A stretch of DNA of 64,000 bases from Deltaproteobacteria bacterium (GTDB lineage: Bacteria; Myxococcota_A; Polyangia; Polyangiales; Polyangiaceae): positions 186,001 to 250,000 of the forward strand of contig JACRCQ010000030.1 of assembly GCA_016218915.1 (NCBI GenBank), read 5' to 3'. This document shows, one piece after another, positions 1 to 8,032 of the stretch. Each line of letters begins with the position of its first letter. Position 1 is the first letter of the stretch. The translations under genes were made by a program, and so were the position numbers. Below the pieces are notes generated by a model that was not told where the DNA came from, ran no database searches, and was given only the letters and a program-made list of their open reading frames with translations.

Positions 1-1
1 C

Positions 2-517
2 GTCGAGATTGACGTTGCAAAAGCGTGCGAGAACGGGCTGACCTTGGACGAGTACCGCACCATTTGCAGCGATCCCACGCTGAACAAGAAGTACTACAAG
101 TCCTGCAGGTTCCTCTGGGCGCTGTACCTCGAGCTTCCGGTGGACGTGAAGCAACTAAAAGACTGTTCGCCGAGCTATTCGACGTTTTGTGGGTGCGGTT
201 ACGTGGAGATTGCGTGCACCAACCCCTACTATGGCTGGGGTTTCTTCTTCGAAGCGACGACAGGGAAGCTCGTGGGTATCTCAGAGGGGGAAGATGTCGC
301 ATCCCCCGAACACCTCTGCGGCGGATACTACATGGACGCTGGCGAGCTTCCGCAGTGCGGATGCAAAGGCATGTGGGATGGCAAGACCTGCAGCGAACTG
401 AGTGGCGGCGGTTGCGAAGCTGGCGTCGACGCTCCCGCTGACGCTGCAGATGCGCCCGACGCGAGCGAGCCTGCGGACGCTGAGCCGGATGTCACCGACG
501 CTTCGAGCTCGCCCTGA
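2..517 (+). CDS. Secreted Cys-rich protein, C-terminal part (cut by window edge)
   Basis: The reading frame is open from the first base of the window, so the start lies upstream; 171 residues are visible. The visible part has about a dozen cysteines, including CGCGY and CGCKG motifs, which suggests a disulfide-stabilised exported domain. It ends in a low-complexity tail rich in Asp, Ala, Pro and Glu (about the last 40 residues). Such acidic, Ala-rich linkers recur in the lipoproteins nearby. A TTG at 44 could serve as a start, but the coding frame continues upstream of it, so I treat the gene as partial. It ends 31 bases before the next lipoprotein gene on the same strand. No family recognised. 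Confidence 0.65.
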   Translation, partial: VEIDVAKACENGLTLDEYRTICSDPTLNKKYYKSCRFLWALYLELPVDVKQLKDCSPSYSTFCGCGYVEIACTNPYYGWGFFFEATTGKLVGISEGEDVASPEHLCGGYYMDAGELPQCGCKGMWDGKTCSELSGGGCEAGVDAPADAADAPDASEPADAEPDVTDASSSP

Positions 518-548
518 GCTGCTACTCCCTGGTGCTCCTGCGCCGCTC

Positions 549-1532
549 GTGCGATCCTTGGCCGTGCTGTTCGATCGTCGAGCCATCCTCGGTGCGCTTC
601 TTCTTGCGACTGCCTCTGCCTGCGGGGCCCGCACCGGCCTGAAAGCTGATCCCGTCGAGGAGTCCGACGCCGCTCCGGCTGCGGTCGATGCGTCGAAGGA
701 CGCCCTTTCGGACGCCAAGGACGCCGCATCGGAGCCCTTGAAGGATGCCGTTTCCGAGGACGCGATCCCTCCGATCGATGCGTCGAAAAACGATGGCCAG
801 GTGCCCAGCGACTGCCCGGATGCAGCGTCCACGCTCGTCTATCTGCTGTCCTCGGAGCAGGGGCTCCTGTCTTTTGATCCACCCACGCTCGCCTTCAAGA
901 CGATCGGCAACATCGCCTGTCCGAGCTCCTTTTCCCAGCCCAACTCGATGGCCGTGGATCGCACGGGGATCGCCTACTCGGTGTTCATGGACGGCACGCT
1001 CTGGAGGATCAGCACAGGCACAGCGAAGTGCCAGGCCACCTCCTACGAGCCGAACCAGCTTGGCTTTCTCCGGTTCGGCATGGCCTTCGTGGCGAGCCAA
1101 TCGATCGATGAGCTGTACGTAGTCGAAGCGAGCTACGAGACCGATTCCAAGGGCCTTGCCCTGCTCGATACCGAGAGCTTGAAGCTGTCGTTCGTCGGAG
1201 GATTCGAGCCACCGCTCCCCACCTGCGAGCTGACCGGCACAGGCGATGGACGCCTGTTTGCCCTGTGCTTGAACTGGAACGGCGGCTCGACGTTGTCGGA
1301 GATCGACAAGAAGACCGCCAAGATCCTTGGCTCAGACTCGCTCGCAACCGGCGGCGCGATGGACGCTTTTGCCTTCGCCTTCTGGGGAGGAAGCCTTTGG
1401 ATCTTCGACTCGCCGGACACGGATACCGTTGTAGTGCAGTATGATCCGGTCACGAAGATCGAGAAGCAGGTGACGACGCTGGCGAATACGAGAATCGTGG
1501 GCGCAGGGGTGTCGACGTGCGCGCCGCTTTGA
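549..1532 (+). CDS. Lipoprotein with propeller-like domain
   Basis: A 327-residue predicted lipoprotein. I chose the GTG at 549 because it gives a short basic N-terminus (RSLAVLFDRR), a hydrophobic stretch and a lipobox ending in ASAC at residue 25; the open frame extends to 402, but that part overlaps the previous gene and reads as non-coding. After the cysteine comes an acidic Asp/Ala/Lys linker (about residues 35-85). A globular domain follows, with phrases such as NSMAVDRTGIAYSVF and DGTLWRIS typical of beta-propeller or NHL-like repeat proteins. Probably sits in the cell envelope. No catalytic motif seen; function unknown. The next gene starts 14 bases downstream, so the two are probably co-transcribed. 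Confidence 0.7.
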   Translation: MRSLAVLFDRRAILGALLLATASACGARTGLKADPVEESDAAPAAVDASKDALSDAKDAASEPLKDAVSEDAIPPIDASKNDGQVPSDCPDAASTLVYLLSSEQGLLSFDPPTLAFKTIGNIACPSSFSQPNSMAVDRTGIAYSVFMDGTLWRISTGTAKCQATSYEPNQLGFLRFGMAFVASQSIDELYVVEASYETDSKGLALLDTESLKLSFVGGFEPPLPTCELTGTGDGRLFALCLNWNGGSTLSEIDKKTAKILGSDSLATGGAMDAFAFAFWGGSLWIFDSPDTDTVVVQYDPVTKIEKQVTTLANTRIVGAGVSTCAPL

Positions 1533-1546
1533 GGGGGTCTGCGGCC

Positions 1547-2092
1547 ATGAAGCACTTTGCTGCGGCTGTGATTTGCACCTTGGCTGCGCTGCTGGCCCCG
1601 GGGTGCACCCGGACCTCCACGCCCATGCCACCCACGAGCGCAGCGCCCACGGCAACGATGCTCTTCTGCGCGTACGGCGGAGTGGGCACTGTGCCCGATC
1701 CGCTTCCGCCAGGCTACGAGACCGACTTCGCATCCATGGTGATCGAAGTGGACAACCCAGGCTCGGCGATCAGCGGAGTCACGGTCGCGGGCGCATCGCT
1801 GCTGGATGAACACGGCGCTGCTGCTGCGTCGTTGCGAAGGGTCGACCACTTCGTGGTGCTGCCGACGCTGGAAAAGCCCGGGCCAAAGCTGGGAATCTTT
1901 GCGGTGTACCTCAATCCGGAAGGGACTGCGTTCACGGGCGATCTTCCGACCGGGCGCACGAAGCTGCGGGTGCGAATGTCGATCGCCCGGGCTCCTTCAG
2001 CGCTCCCGGCGCGATGCCGTCTGAACCTCGGCGGGGTAGGGGCGTCGCCGCTGGTGATCGAGGGAAAGGTAGACGGTAGCTGGCCGACGTGA
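1547..2092 (+). CDS. Hypothetical lipoprotein
   Basis: A 181-residue predicted lipoprotein starting at MKHFAAAVICTL, with a hydrophobic core and a lipobox LLAPGC near residue 19. The upstream in-frame start at 1517 would overlap the previous gene and add a non-signal extension, so 1547 is preferred. The mature part is probably beta-rich (for example MVIEVDNPGSAISGVTVAG and VYLNPEGTAFTGDL), like an immunoglobulin-like fold, with no recognised family. It lies 14 bases behind the preceding lipoprotein gene and is likely in the same transcript. Confidence 0.68.
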   Translation: MKHFAAAVICTLAALLAPGCTRTSTPMPPTSAAPTATMLFCAYGGVGTVPDPLPPGYETDFASMVIEVDNPGSAISGVTVAGASLLDEHGAAAASLRRVDHFVVLPTLEKPGPKLGIFAVYLNPEGTAFTGDLPTGRTKLRVRMSIARAPSALPARCRLNLGGVGASPLVIEGKVDGSWPT

Positions 2093-2191
2093 GGGTGGGA
2101 GTTGCTACGCGGACAAGCAGCGCTTCGGTGCGAAGCGCCTGATTCGGTGTGAAGCTCGAAGGCGCCCACGCGGAACGGTACACTTCTGTGC

Positions 2192-2875
2192 ATGAGGGGA
2201 CGCCAGGTGCTTGCTGCTGCCATGTTCTGCGTACTTGGATGTGGCAGCACCACCGCGGAGCCTCCGCCGTCCGATGCCGGTGAAGTCGGACTTGATGTCT
2301 ACCCGGACTTGGAGACTCCGGAGGCAGCGGTCGAAGTGCAGGACACTTCTCTGGACGTGGCGGCTCAGGACTCGATGGCCTTGGATGTTGCGAGCCAGCC
2401 GGAGACGCAGCCCGACAAGCCTTCCAAGCAGAGTGTCACCTTCGTCATCCGCAACAACCTCGATGAGGGGCGATGGGTGTACGCAGACGCGAACTTCTGC
2501 GCGACCTGGGTGGTGGGCATCGATGGCGAACTGCCGCCCTCTTCCACGGTGCCGAGCGGCGGCCCTGACCTCGTGGATACCTACAGCTTCGTGCTGCTTC
2601 TGCCCACAGAGCATCTGGAGCTGCAGTGGGATGCTCGGGTCCGTGAAAACGGCGCACTGGTGCCTGCGGCACCCTGAGGCGTCTACACGTTCTTCACCCG
2701 GACCCTCTCAGGGCCGTTGACCGACTGTGCCGGGGTCGGCGACGCGGGAATGTCGTGCCAATACGGGTTTGTCAACCAGACCAACGGACTGTGCAGCGTC
2801 GGGGACTTGCTGAAGCATGATTTCGTGCTCAGCGACGGAGCCAATGTGGTGGTTGACGTTCCTTTGGGCGGATAG
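2192..2875 (+). pseudogene. Lipoprotein gene interrupted by an in-frame TGA
   Basis: The intact first part (2192-2677, 161 codons) encodes a lipoprotein: signal MRGRQVLAAAMFCVLGC with the lipobox Cys at residue 17, an acidic Asp/Glu/Ala linker to about residue 80, then a globular part (SVTFVIRNNLDEGRWVYAD). A TGA at 2675-2677 stops it after LVPAAP. The same frame then continues without a stop for another 65 codons to a TAG at 2873-2875, reading GVYTFFTRTLSGPLTDC and more, with further cysteines and mostly G/C-ending codons. The simplest reading is a single nonsense change (from GGA or CGA) or a sequence error in a gene of about 227 codons. Readthrough is possible but unsupported. Alternatively the 161-residue product is complete. 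Confidence 0.6.
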
Positions 2876-2878
2876 CGG

Positions 2879-3199
2879 TCAGCGCGTGGTGGACGGCAAC
2901 TCTTTCGGGCGTGCTGGCTTCTTCGGCTTTGACCTCGGCTCGACGACCGGTGGGGCGTCCTGCGGTTCGATCGTGGTCTCTCGGGTGTAGCTCCCGTTCC
3001 CGCTCGGGTAGGGGGTTGACGTTGGCGCTGGGCGGTAGGGCTCGCCCACGCCGCCGAGCGGCGGCGGGAAGAGGTAGGCAGAGACTTCGTCGTAGATGAC
3101 TTCCGTCTGCCTGCAAGAGCAGAAGGCGATCGCAACCAGGCCCAGAGCGCGCGGATACGCAGGCAAGACGCAGCTGGTGCGCGGGCGCGGTTTGCCCAT
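2879..3199 (-). CDS. Small Pro-rich putative lipoprotein
   Basis: A 106-residue product if the ATG at 3199 is used (MGKPRPRTSCVLPAYPRALG). It has a short hydrophobic segment ending in VAIAFCSC near residue 26, which can act as a lipobox, followed by a Pro/Thr/Ser/Lys-rich low-complexity mature part. The frame is open further upstream to 3340, but that extension reads as Ser/Arg-rich non-coding sequence. It ends 3 bases from the end of the converging plus-strand lipoprotein frame. No homology recognised; existence is moderately supported by the signal-like N-terminus. Confidence 0.45.
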   Translation of the reverse strand: MGKPRPRTSCVLPAYPRALGLVAIAFCSCRQTEVIYDEVSAYLFPPPLGGVGEPYRPAPTSTPYPSGNGSYTRETTIEPQDAPPVVEPRSKPKKPARPKELPSTTR

Positions 3200-3281
3200 G
3201 AGCGTGAGACCTCGGTGCAAGCACTGACACCAACGTGGTCTGTTGGTTCCTGCCCGTTGCGGCGGGGAGTCAGAGTCTTCG

Positions 3282-3794
3282 CTACGCGCGGAGCCGTGCG
3301 AGCAGCGACTTCGCTTCCGCGAGCTCTGGCTGCAAATCAACTGCGCGTTCCGCCATCTGGATAGCCTTGGCGGGCTCGCCTCGCAGGTGGCTCGTCACGG
3401 CGAGAAAGTAGAACACCGAAGCCTTGCTGCAAGGTGGGGAAGCGTCGAACCGTTGCAGCAGCATGGCGCGAAAGACCTTGGCGGCGCGATCGAGGTGCTG
3501 CTCCCTGGCTTCGCCATTGGCTGACTCCGCAAGTCGCAGGGAGAGCTGACCGAGGTCGAACAAGACCTGGAGCGAGCTGGGATTGTCCCGGAACGCCGCT
3601 TCGAGGGCGGCGAGTTCGCCGCTGGGGTGCGCAGCTTCGCGGTACGGAGCCTGAACGGATCGCTCTTGTTGCACTTCCTGCGGGCTCTTTGCGCACGCCT
3701 TGCAGACGGTGATGGTGGTGCCGTCGGCGAGGCTCACGCTCCTGCTGGAGAACCACCCGATCTCCGTCTGACACCTCGCGCAGAACGTCCCCAT
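3282..3794 (-). CDS. Zinc-ribbon plus TPR protein
   Basis: A 170-residue protein beginning MGTFCARCQTEIGWF. The first 35 residues hold CxxC (CARC) and CKAC pairs, a small zinc ribbon. Residues from about 60 form tetratricopeptide-like helices, such as LQVLFDLGQLSLRLAES and EPAKAIQMAERAVDLQPEL, where the second is a textbook TPR B-helix and turn. The ATG at 3794 was chosen because the open frame extends to 4283 only through sequence antisense to the neighbouring membrane-protein gene. It lies 44 bases downstream of that gene and may form an operon with it. Likely a cytoplasmic protein-interaction factor; no enzymatic motif. Confidence 0.65.
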   Translation of the reverse strand: MGTFCARCQTEIGWFSSRSVSLADGTTITVCKACAKSPQEVQQERSVQAPYREAAHPSGELAALEAAFRDNPSSLQVLFDLGQLSLRLAESANGEAREQHLDRAAKVFRAMLLQRFDASPPCSKASVFYFLAVTSHLRGEPAKAIQMAERAVDLQPELAEAKSLLARLRA

Positions 3795-3838
3795 GCTCTG
3801 GACGCTACGCGAAAGCGCGTCGTCGCACCAGACTCGGG

Positions 3839-4276
3839 TCAGTTCACCGGCTGCTGCGTGGTCGGCGTTGGGCCCGTGACCCAGCCAGCGAGCCCCAAGC
3901 CCCACAAGAGGGTGGCAGAGACGGTAATCGCGATGGCCCTGAGTGAGACGGGTTCCGGTCCCATCGGTACCGACGTCCACGCCAGGGAGCCTGCCATGAG
4001 CAGGTACAACGCGACAGCGGGTGACCGAGCCCAGCGGGCGTGGCGCGGCATCTGCTGCTCCCACAAGACGCAAAGGAGGTTGACGACCAAGGATGCGGTG
4101 AACGCAGCGAAGGCGATGAGAATTCCGCGGCTTATCAGGTGATAGCCGGGCTCGCCGAAGTCCAGGAAGTCGATCCGTCTGGCGACGCGGACGCCGATCA
4201 GCCAGGCGGCGATCGGCGCAGATATCATGGTCCAGATCGCGCACAACTTCAAACGGCGCGTGGAGCGTCCCGCCAT
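3839..4276 (-). CDS. Hypothetical four-helix membrane protein
   Basis: A 145-residue integral membrane protein starting MAGRSTRRLKLC (ATG at 4276). Four hydrophobic stretches are visible, around MISAPIAAWLIGV, ILIAFAAFTASLVVNLLCVL, VALYLLMAGSLAW and AIAITVSATLLWGLGLAGWV, with basic residues between them. No family recognised. An earlier start at 4351 is possible but would add a polar leader. It precedes the zinc-ribbon/TPR gene on the same strand, so the two are plausibly co-expressed. Confidence 0.55.
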   Translation of the reverse strand: MAGRSTRRLKLCAIWTMISAPIAAWLIGVRVARRIDFLDFGEPGYHLISRGILIAFAAFTASLVVNLLCVLWEQQMPRHARWARSPAVALYLLMAGSLAWTSVPMGPEPVSLRAIAITVSATLLWGLGLAGWVTGPTPTTQQPVN

Positions 4277-4383
4277 GGTGCAAGCATAGCAGGTGGGGAC
4301 GGTGAGTACGCGACCGTGTGCGACGTCCGTGGCGCGCAATTGCCCACCCATGATACGCTCAACGACAGGGAGGTGGCGTTGTC

Positions 4384-4869
4384 GTGAGGGCCGCGTTCAT
4401 TCCATTGCGTTCGCTGGCGATCGCCTGGTGCTTGGTTGCGTGCCTTGCGCTGACGTTGTCGTGCAACCCAGGACAACGGAACACACGCGTTGTGGATGCC
4501 AGCAGCCTGGGAAGTGACTTCGTGCGGTTCGATGGGCGGTCGCCGGTTGCCTTCCGGGTTGTGCGCGATGGTACGGGGCGGCTGCGGATCTCGAGCGATC
4601 TGGAGGGGAGCGAGCCGGACATCGTCATTCCGCCCGCGAGCATCGAGCGAGGAATGACCATGCTGAAAATCGCGAACACGGGCGATCTCCACCTCAAGTT
4701 CGACCTCTACATCACTCCAGATGGTCAGCGCTACGTCTACACATCATCGTGTCCATTGCTGCCGCGTCCGGCGCAGGGAGAGTCGTTTTCCGCTTTCGAG
4801 TCTTGGCCGCATGCAGTCGCGGGGTTTGCGATTGGAGCGCCTCGCGAGGGCGGAAGTACGTGTGAGTAG
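4384..4869 (+). CDS. Hypothetical lipoprotein
   Basis: A 161-residue predicted lipoprotein beginning at a GTG (4384) with a strong ribosome-binding site, AGGGAGGTGG at 4367-4376. The signal is MRAAFIPLRSLAIAWCLVACLALTLSC, with the lipidated Cys at about residue 27. The mature part is beta-rich (FVRFDGRSPVAFRVVRDGTG; DIVIPPASIERGMTMLKI; LHLKFDLYITPDGQRYVYTSSC). No named domain; likely periplasmic-side envelope protein. It is divergent from the membrane-protein gene ending at 3839. Confidence 0.7.
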   Translation: MRAAFIPLRSLAIAWCLVACLALTLSCNPGQRNTRVVDASSLGSDFVRFDGRSPVAFRVVRDGTGRLRISSDLEGSEPDIVIPPASIERGMTMLKIANTGDLHLKFDLYITPDGQRYVYTSSCPLLPRPAQGESFSAFESWPHAVAGFAIGAPREGGSTCE

Positions 4870-4885
4870 CCCATAGCGGGTGCGC

Positions 4886-4990
4886 TCAACAACCAAGTTG
4901 GGGACGCGCACGTTCCGCCATCTGGATGCCCTTGGCCCCCGAAAGGTCGGCGTTGGGCCGATCGTCACTGCGGAACTGGCGTAGAATGGT
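4886..4990 (-). other. Short TPR-like remnant in a gene gap
   Basis: The gap between the two lipoprotein genes holds, on the minus strand, the peptide GAKGIQMAERARPQLGC followed by a stop. This closely resembles the TPR segment PAKAIQMAERA of the protein encoded at 3282-3794, and the DNA around 4905-4935 matches that around 3345-3372 at most positions. It may be a degraded partial duplicate of that gene. The match is short and could be chance. Confidence 0.25.
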
Positions 4991-5020
4991 CCAATGGCGC
5001 CACAGCTGGAGTGCAGCAGG

Positions 5021-5485
5021 ATGAAAGTTGGTTTCATTGCAGTTCTGATGCTCGCCGGGTGTGCCACCACGAACCAGCAGGTCCAGGACACGTTCGATGA
5101 TTGCATCGCGCGCGGCGGCACCGAGGATCGCTGCCACGACAAAGCCGAGGCCAGGCGCGCGGAGCTCGACGGCACGCCGGTCCGAAGCGAGGGCGTCCAT
5201 GCCCCTTCGGAGGCGCCGGCCACCCCATCCGCCTCGGACGCCGGTGCATTGCCACCCGAGTGCCGATCCATCGCCGGGCTGCACGGGACTGCGAACGATG
5301 AAGCCCGCAAGCAATGGGATGCCTGCGAGCTCGCCAAGGACCGGCTGCAGCGCAAGAAGGCCGAAGACCAGAGGCGCAAGGACCGACAGAGCCGGGGCAA
5401 GGGGTCTGCCAGGTGCGAGGCGGACAGTGACTGCAAAGGCGATCGCGTGTGCGAAGACGGGCGATGCGTGCCTCCGGGGAAGTAG
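5021..5485 (+). CDS. Hypothetical Cys-rich lipoprotein
   Basis: A 154-residue lipoprotein starting MKVGFIAVLMLAGC (lipobox LAGC, Cys at residue 14). The first part (about residues 15-60) contains paired cysteines in a helical region (DTFDDCIARGGTEDRCHDKAEARR), repeated in a similar style near residues 85-110 (ECRSI, DACELAK). It then has a highly charged Lys/Arg/Gln segment and a C-terminal six-cysteine-type module, CEADSDCKGDRVCEDGRC, of a kind common in myxobacterial exported proteins. An in-frame ATG at 4994 would put polar residues before the signal, so 5021 is preferred. No function assigned. Confidence 0.65.
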   Translation: MKVGFIAVLMLAGCATTNQQVQDTFDDCIARGGTEDRCHDKAEARRAELDGTPVRSEGVHAPSEAPATPSASDAGALPPECRSIAGLHGTANDEARKQWDACELAKDRLQRKKAEDQRRKDRQSRGKGSARCEADSDCKGDRVCEDGRCVPPGK

Positions 5486-5516
5486 AACCGGCGGGTGCGC
5501 GATTCGCCGCAGTCGT

Positions 5517-5870
5517 TCAAGCTGTGCGCAGGTAATCGGGCAATGCGAAGACGTTGCGCCTCCGAAGCGGTGCCGGCGAAGACTTCTCACACTCGCGCCT
5601 CACGGCGGGCGACGAGCTGGCTCGCTGAACGAGGTACACGGGGTGCTCCGCCTTGCCGCCGCCACGAGCCCAAGCGGGGGCCTGCTTGCCCCAACGCTCT
5701 GCAAGTAGTTCCACGAGCGCGGACGCAACGACTCTGGCATCCCCTTGGAGGTCAATCGGCTCGTCCAGGGCTCCAAGATCCAGTTCCACGCGGCGCGCAT
5801 CCTTGACCCACTGGCGTACTGCCAGATCGTCTCCGCTCAAGGCCGCTAGAACGAGGTCACGGGCGTTCAT
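5517..5870 (-). CDS. Small partner protein of nucleotidyltransferase
   Basis: A 117-residue acidic/helical protein (MNARDLVLAALSGDDLAVRQWVKDARR...). Its ATG lies inside the end of the upstream nucleotidyltransferase gene (14-base overlap), so translation is probably coupled. The C-terminus reads RRECEKSSPAPLRRRNVFALPDYL. I recall small proteins of this style (a LVLAAL start, an ALVELLAERWG helix and an LRRR...PDYL end) next to DUF6036-like nucleotidyltransferases in other myxobacteria, which suggests an antitoxin or substrate-specificity partner. That pairing is recollection, not a search result. No DNA-binding motif is obvious. Confidence 0.6.
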   Translation of the reverse strand: MNARDLVLAALSGDDLAVRQWVKDARRVELDLGALDEPIDLQGDARVVASALVELLAERWGKQAPAWARGGGKAEHPVYLVQRASSSPAVRRECEKSSPAPLRRRNVFALPDYLRTA

Positions 5871-6411
5871 CGAGGATCTCCCAGATCCATCTCAGATTGT
5901 AGAGTGCGTTCTGCCTGTGCGCCACTGGGACGAGTCCGCCGATCCTGCTCCAGAGGTCGTCTGCGTCGTCGGAGGTCGCGCGGAGCCGTCGCGTGAGCAC
6001 CAGGCAGTCTTCGATGTCGGTGTCGCCCCTGCGAGCCACGGGGAGTTTCGTCGCCAGTAGATGCTCGATCGTCGGCGCAGAAACCGTCAGGTCCGGCGTC
6101 TCGATCAAGGTCTGCCCCAGCTGGAGCGGCTCTTGGATGAATCCCCCGGTTCTCGCGTCCTGGTTGAGCCAATTCTCCGGCAGCCCGAATTCAGCCGCGA
6201 TGGACCGGGCTTCCGCGAGTACGCGCATGGTGTCGCTTGAATCGATCACGACATCCACGTCGGTGGTGGTTCGCCTCGCGTCAAAGAGAAGGGCAATCGC
6301 TGCGCCCCCGATGACCGTCATGTGCGCCGGGCTGCCCCCGTGAAGTGCGCCGGCAAGCCGCATCAGAACGCGACGCCAATCATCAGCGGCCAGCCGTGGT
6401 GAATGCGTCAC
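5857..6411 (-). CDS. DUF6036/AbiEii-like nucleotidyltransferase
   Basis: A 184-residue protein beginning at GTG 6411 (a GGAGA-like ribosome site lies just upstream). Residues 35-60 read VIGGAAIALLFDARRTTTDVDVVIDSSD, quoted here in parts: VIGGAAIALLF, then RRTTTDVDVVID. This is the GG...R.T.D(V)D signature of minimal nucleotidyltransferases in the AbiEii/MenT/DUF6036 group, with the two metal-binding Asp residues of DVD. A C-terminal helical segment (HLLATKLPVARRGDTDIEDCLVL) is also typical. Members of this superfamily include toxins that add nucleotides to tRNA 3' ends. The gene starts 25 bases behind the CCA end of tRNA-Thr on the same strand and overlaps its small partner. A toxin-antitoxin-like role is an inference. 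Confidence 0.72.
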   Translation of the reverse strand: MTHSPRLAADDWRRVLMRLAGALHGGSPAHMTVIGGAAIALLFDARRTTTDVDVVIDSSDTMRVLAEARSIAAEFGLPENWLNQDARTGGFIQEPLQLGQTLIETPDLTVSAPTIEHLLATKLPVARRGDTDIEDCLVLTRRLRATSDDADDLWSRIGGLVPVAHRQNALYNLRWIWEILDERP

Positions 6412-6436
6412 GTGTCTCCGTATCCCCCGGATATCT

Positions 6437-6511
6437 TGGAGCCACCCTGGGGATTTGAACCCCAGACCTGCGGTTTACGAAACCGCTGCTCTACCACTGA
6501 GCTAGGGTGGC
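6437..6511 (-). tRNA. tRNA-Thr (anticodon CGT)
   Basis: Read on the minus strand, a full cloverleaf is visible: acceptor GCCACCC pairing with GGGTGGC, a D arm GCTC..GAGC, an anticodon stem GCGGT/ACCGC around the loop TTCGTAA (anticodon CGT, reading ACG), and a T arm TGGGG/CCCCA with the loop TTCAAAT. The discriminator is T and the CCA end is encoded (6437-6439). Its 3' end lies 25 bases upstream of the nucleotidyltransferase gene, on the same strand. Confidence 0.96.
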
Positions 6512-6532
6512 GACTCTCGCGAGCGGGCGCGG

Positions 6533-6560
6533 AGCATACGCGACGATGCTCCGAAGTCAA
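6533..6560 (-). promoter_or_regulatory. Candidate promoter of tRNA-Thr
   Basis: On the minus strand TTGACT (6555-6560) and TATGCT (6533-6538) are separated by 16 bases and lie 21 bases upstream of the tRNA 5' end. They match the housekeeping sigma-70 consensus at 5 of 6 and 4 of 6 positions. The same gap also lies in front of the divergent gatB. Confidence 0.5.
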
Positions 6561-6589
6561 GGGCCCCCTTTCGTGCTACGTGCTTGCCC

Positions 6590-8032
6590 ATGACCGCCCC
6601 CTGGGAAGCTGTCATCGGCCTCGAAGTCCACGCCCAGCTGCTCACCCGCAGCAAGTGCTTCTGCGCCTGCTCCACCGCCTTCGGCGCTCCGCCCAACTCC
6701 CACGTCTGCCCGGTCTGCCTCGCCCTGCCGGGCGCTTTGCCCGTCCTCAACGCCGAAGCCCTCCGCCTCGCCGCCCGCGCTGCCCTCGCCCTGCATTCCC
6801 GGATCGCACCGGTCAGCGTCTTCGCCCGCAAGAACTACTTCTACCCAGACCTGCCCAAGGGCTACCAGATCAGCCAGTTCGAGCTCCCCCTCGCCTCGGG
6901 CGGCTGGCTCCAGGTCGATACCCACGACCCCAAGGGAAATCCCCTGATCCAACGTCGCGTCGGCATCACCCGCGTGCACATCGAAGACGATGCAGGCAAG
7001 AACCTGCACGGTTTCGGCGGTTGGTCCGTGGTCGATCTCAACCGCGCCGGCACTCCCCTGATCGAAATCGTCGGCGAGCCTGACCTGCGCTCCGCCGAAG
7101 AAGCTGCCGAGTACCTGCGCCAGCTCCGCAACCTGCTCATGTTCCTCGGCGTCTGCGATGGCAACCTCGAGCAGGGAAGCCTGCGCTGCGACATCAACGT
7201 CTCCATCCGCAAGCAGGGCGATTCCGCGCTCGGAACGCGCACCGAGATCAAGAACGTCAACTCCTTCCGCTTCGCCCAGCACGCGATCCAGTTCGAAATC
7301 GCGCGACAGATCGCGGTGCTGTCTTCAGGCGGACGCGTGGTCCAGGAGACCCGCGGCTGGGACGACAAGGCCGGGCGCACGGTCAGCCAGCGCTCCAAGG
7401 AAGAGGCGCACGACTACCGCTACTTCCCGGACCCGGATCTCCCTCCGCTGCGCATCGATCCCGAATGGCTGCAGAAGCAGCAAGACGAGCTTCCAGAGCT
7501 TCCGGTCGACATGCGAAAACGGTTCGTGGACGCAGGCCTGTCCGCCTATGCCGCTGGCGTGCTCACCTCGCACCCGGCCGTTGCGCGCTTCTTCGACGCC
7601 GCCTGCAAGCTCCACGGCGACCCCACGCGCGTCGCCAACTTCGTGATGAGCGAGGTGATGCGCGACTCCACCACCGACGGGCTCGAAGCGCGGTTCACGG
7701 TCTCCCCGGAGCAGCTCGCACAGCTCCTCAAGCTCGTCGACGCAGGGACCATCAGCGGCAAGCAGGCCAAGGAGGTCTACAGCGCCATTGCGAACACGGA
7801 TCACAGCCCGGCTGACGTCGTGCGCGACAAGGGGATGGCCCAGCTCAGCGACGTCGGCGAGCTCGAGACCATCTGCGCCCGCATCATCGAGCAGAACGCA
7901 AAGAACGCGGCATCCTACCGCGCGGGCAAGACCGCGATCCTCGGCTTCTTCGTTGGCCAGGTGATGAAGGAAACCCGCGGCAGCGCCAGCCCTGCGCTGG
8001 TCAACGAGATCTTGAAAAGGCTCCTGTCATGA
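6590..8032 (+). CDS. gatB: Asp/Glu-tRNA(Asn/Gln) amidotransferase subunit B
   Basis: A 480-residue GatB, full length for the family. It is the tRNA-binding kinase subunit of GatCAB, which phosphorylates and amidates Glu (or Asp) misacylated onto tRNA-Gln (or tRNA-Asn). The sequence opens with [21 protein letters not shown] and [15 protein letters not shown], carries [16 protein letters not shown] (the hallmark GatB motif), [21 protein letters not shown] and the metal/ATP core through about residue 290. The C-terminal GatB/YqeY tail domain ends at about residue 480 ([24 protein letters not shown]). ATG 6590 is used; a TTG two codons earlier is less likely. gatA and gatC are not in the window. 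Its stop overlaps the mtnA start by 4 bases (ATGA), indicating translational coupling. Confidence 0.95.
   Translation: MTAPWEAVIGLEVHAQLLTRSKCFCACSTAFGAPPNSHVCPVCLALPGALPVLNAEALRLAARAALALHSRIAPVSVFARKNYFYPDLPKGYQISQFELPLASGGWLQVDTHDPKGNPLIQRRVGITRVHIEDDAGKNLHGFGGWSVVDLNRAGTPLIEIVGEPDLRSAEEAAEYLRQLRNLLMFLGVCDGNLEQGSLRCDINVSIRKQGDSALGTRTEIKNVNSFRFAQHAIQFEIARQIAVLSSGGRVVQETRGWDDKAGRTVSQRSKEEAHDYRYFPDPDLPPLRIDPEWLQKQQDELPELPVDMRKRFVDAGLSAYAAGVLTSHPAVARFFDAACKLHGDPTRVANFVMSEVMRDSTTDGLEARFTVSPEQLAQLLKLVDAGTISGKQAKEVYSAIANTDHSPADVVRDKGMAQLSDVGELETICARIIEQNAKNAASYRAGKTAILGFFVGQVMKETRGSASPALVNEILKRLLS

Noticed and set aside
2678..2720. A selenocysteine reading of the TGA at 2675
   Set aside because: A short CCCT/AGGG stem lies 30 bases downstream, but it has only four clean pairs and no SECIS-like apical loop. 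The protein has no redox motif near the site.
6437..6511. tRNA-Thr as an att site of an integrated island
   Set aside because: No duplicate of the tRNA 3' end was found in the next several kb downstream of the tRNA, and no integrase is present in the window.
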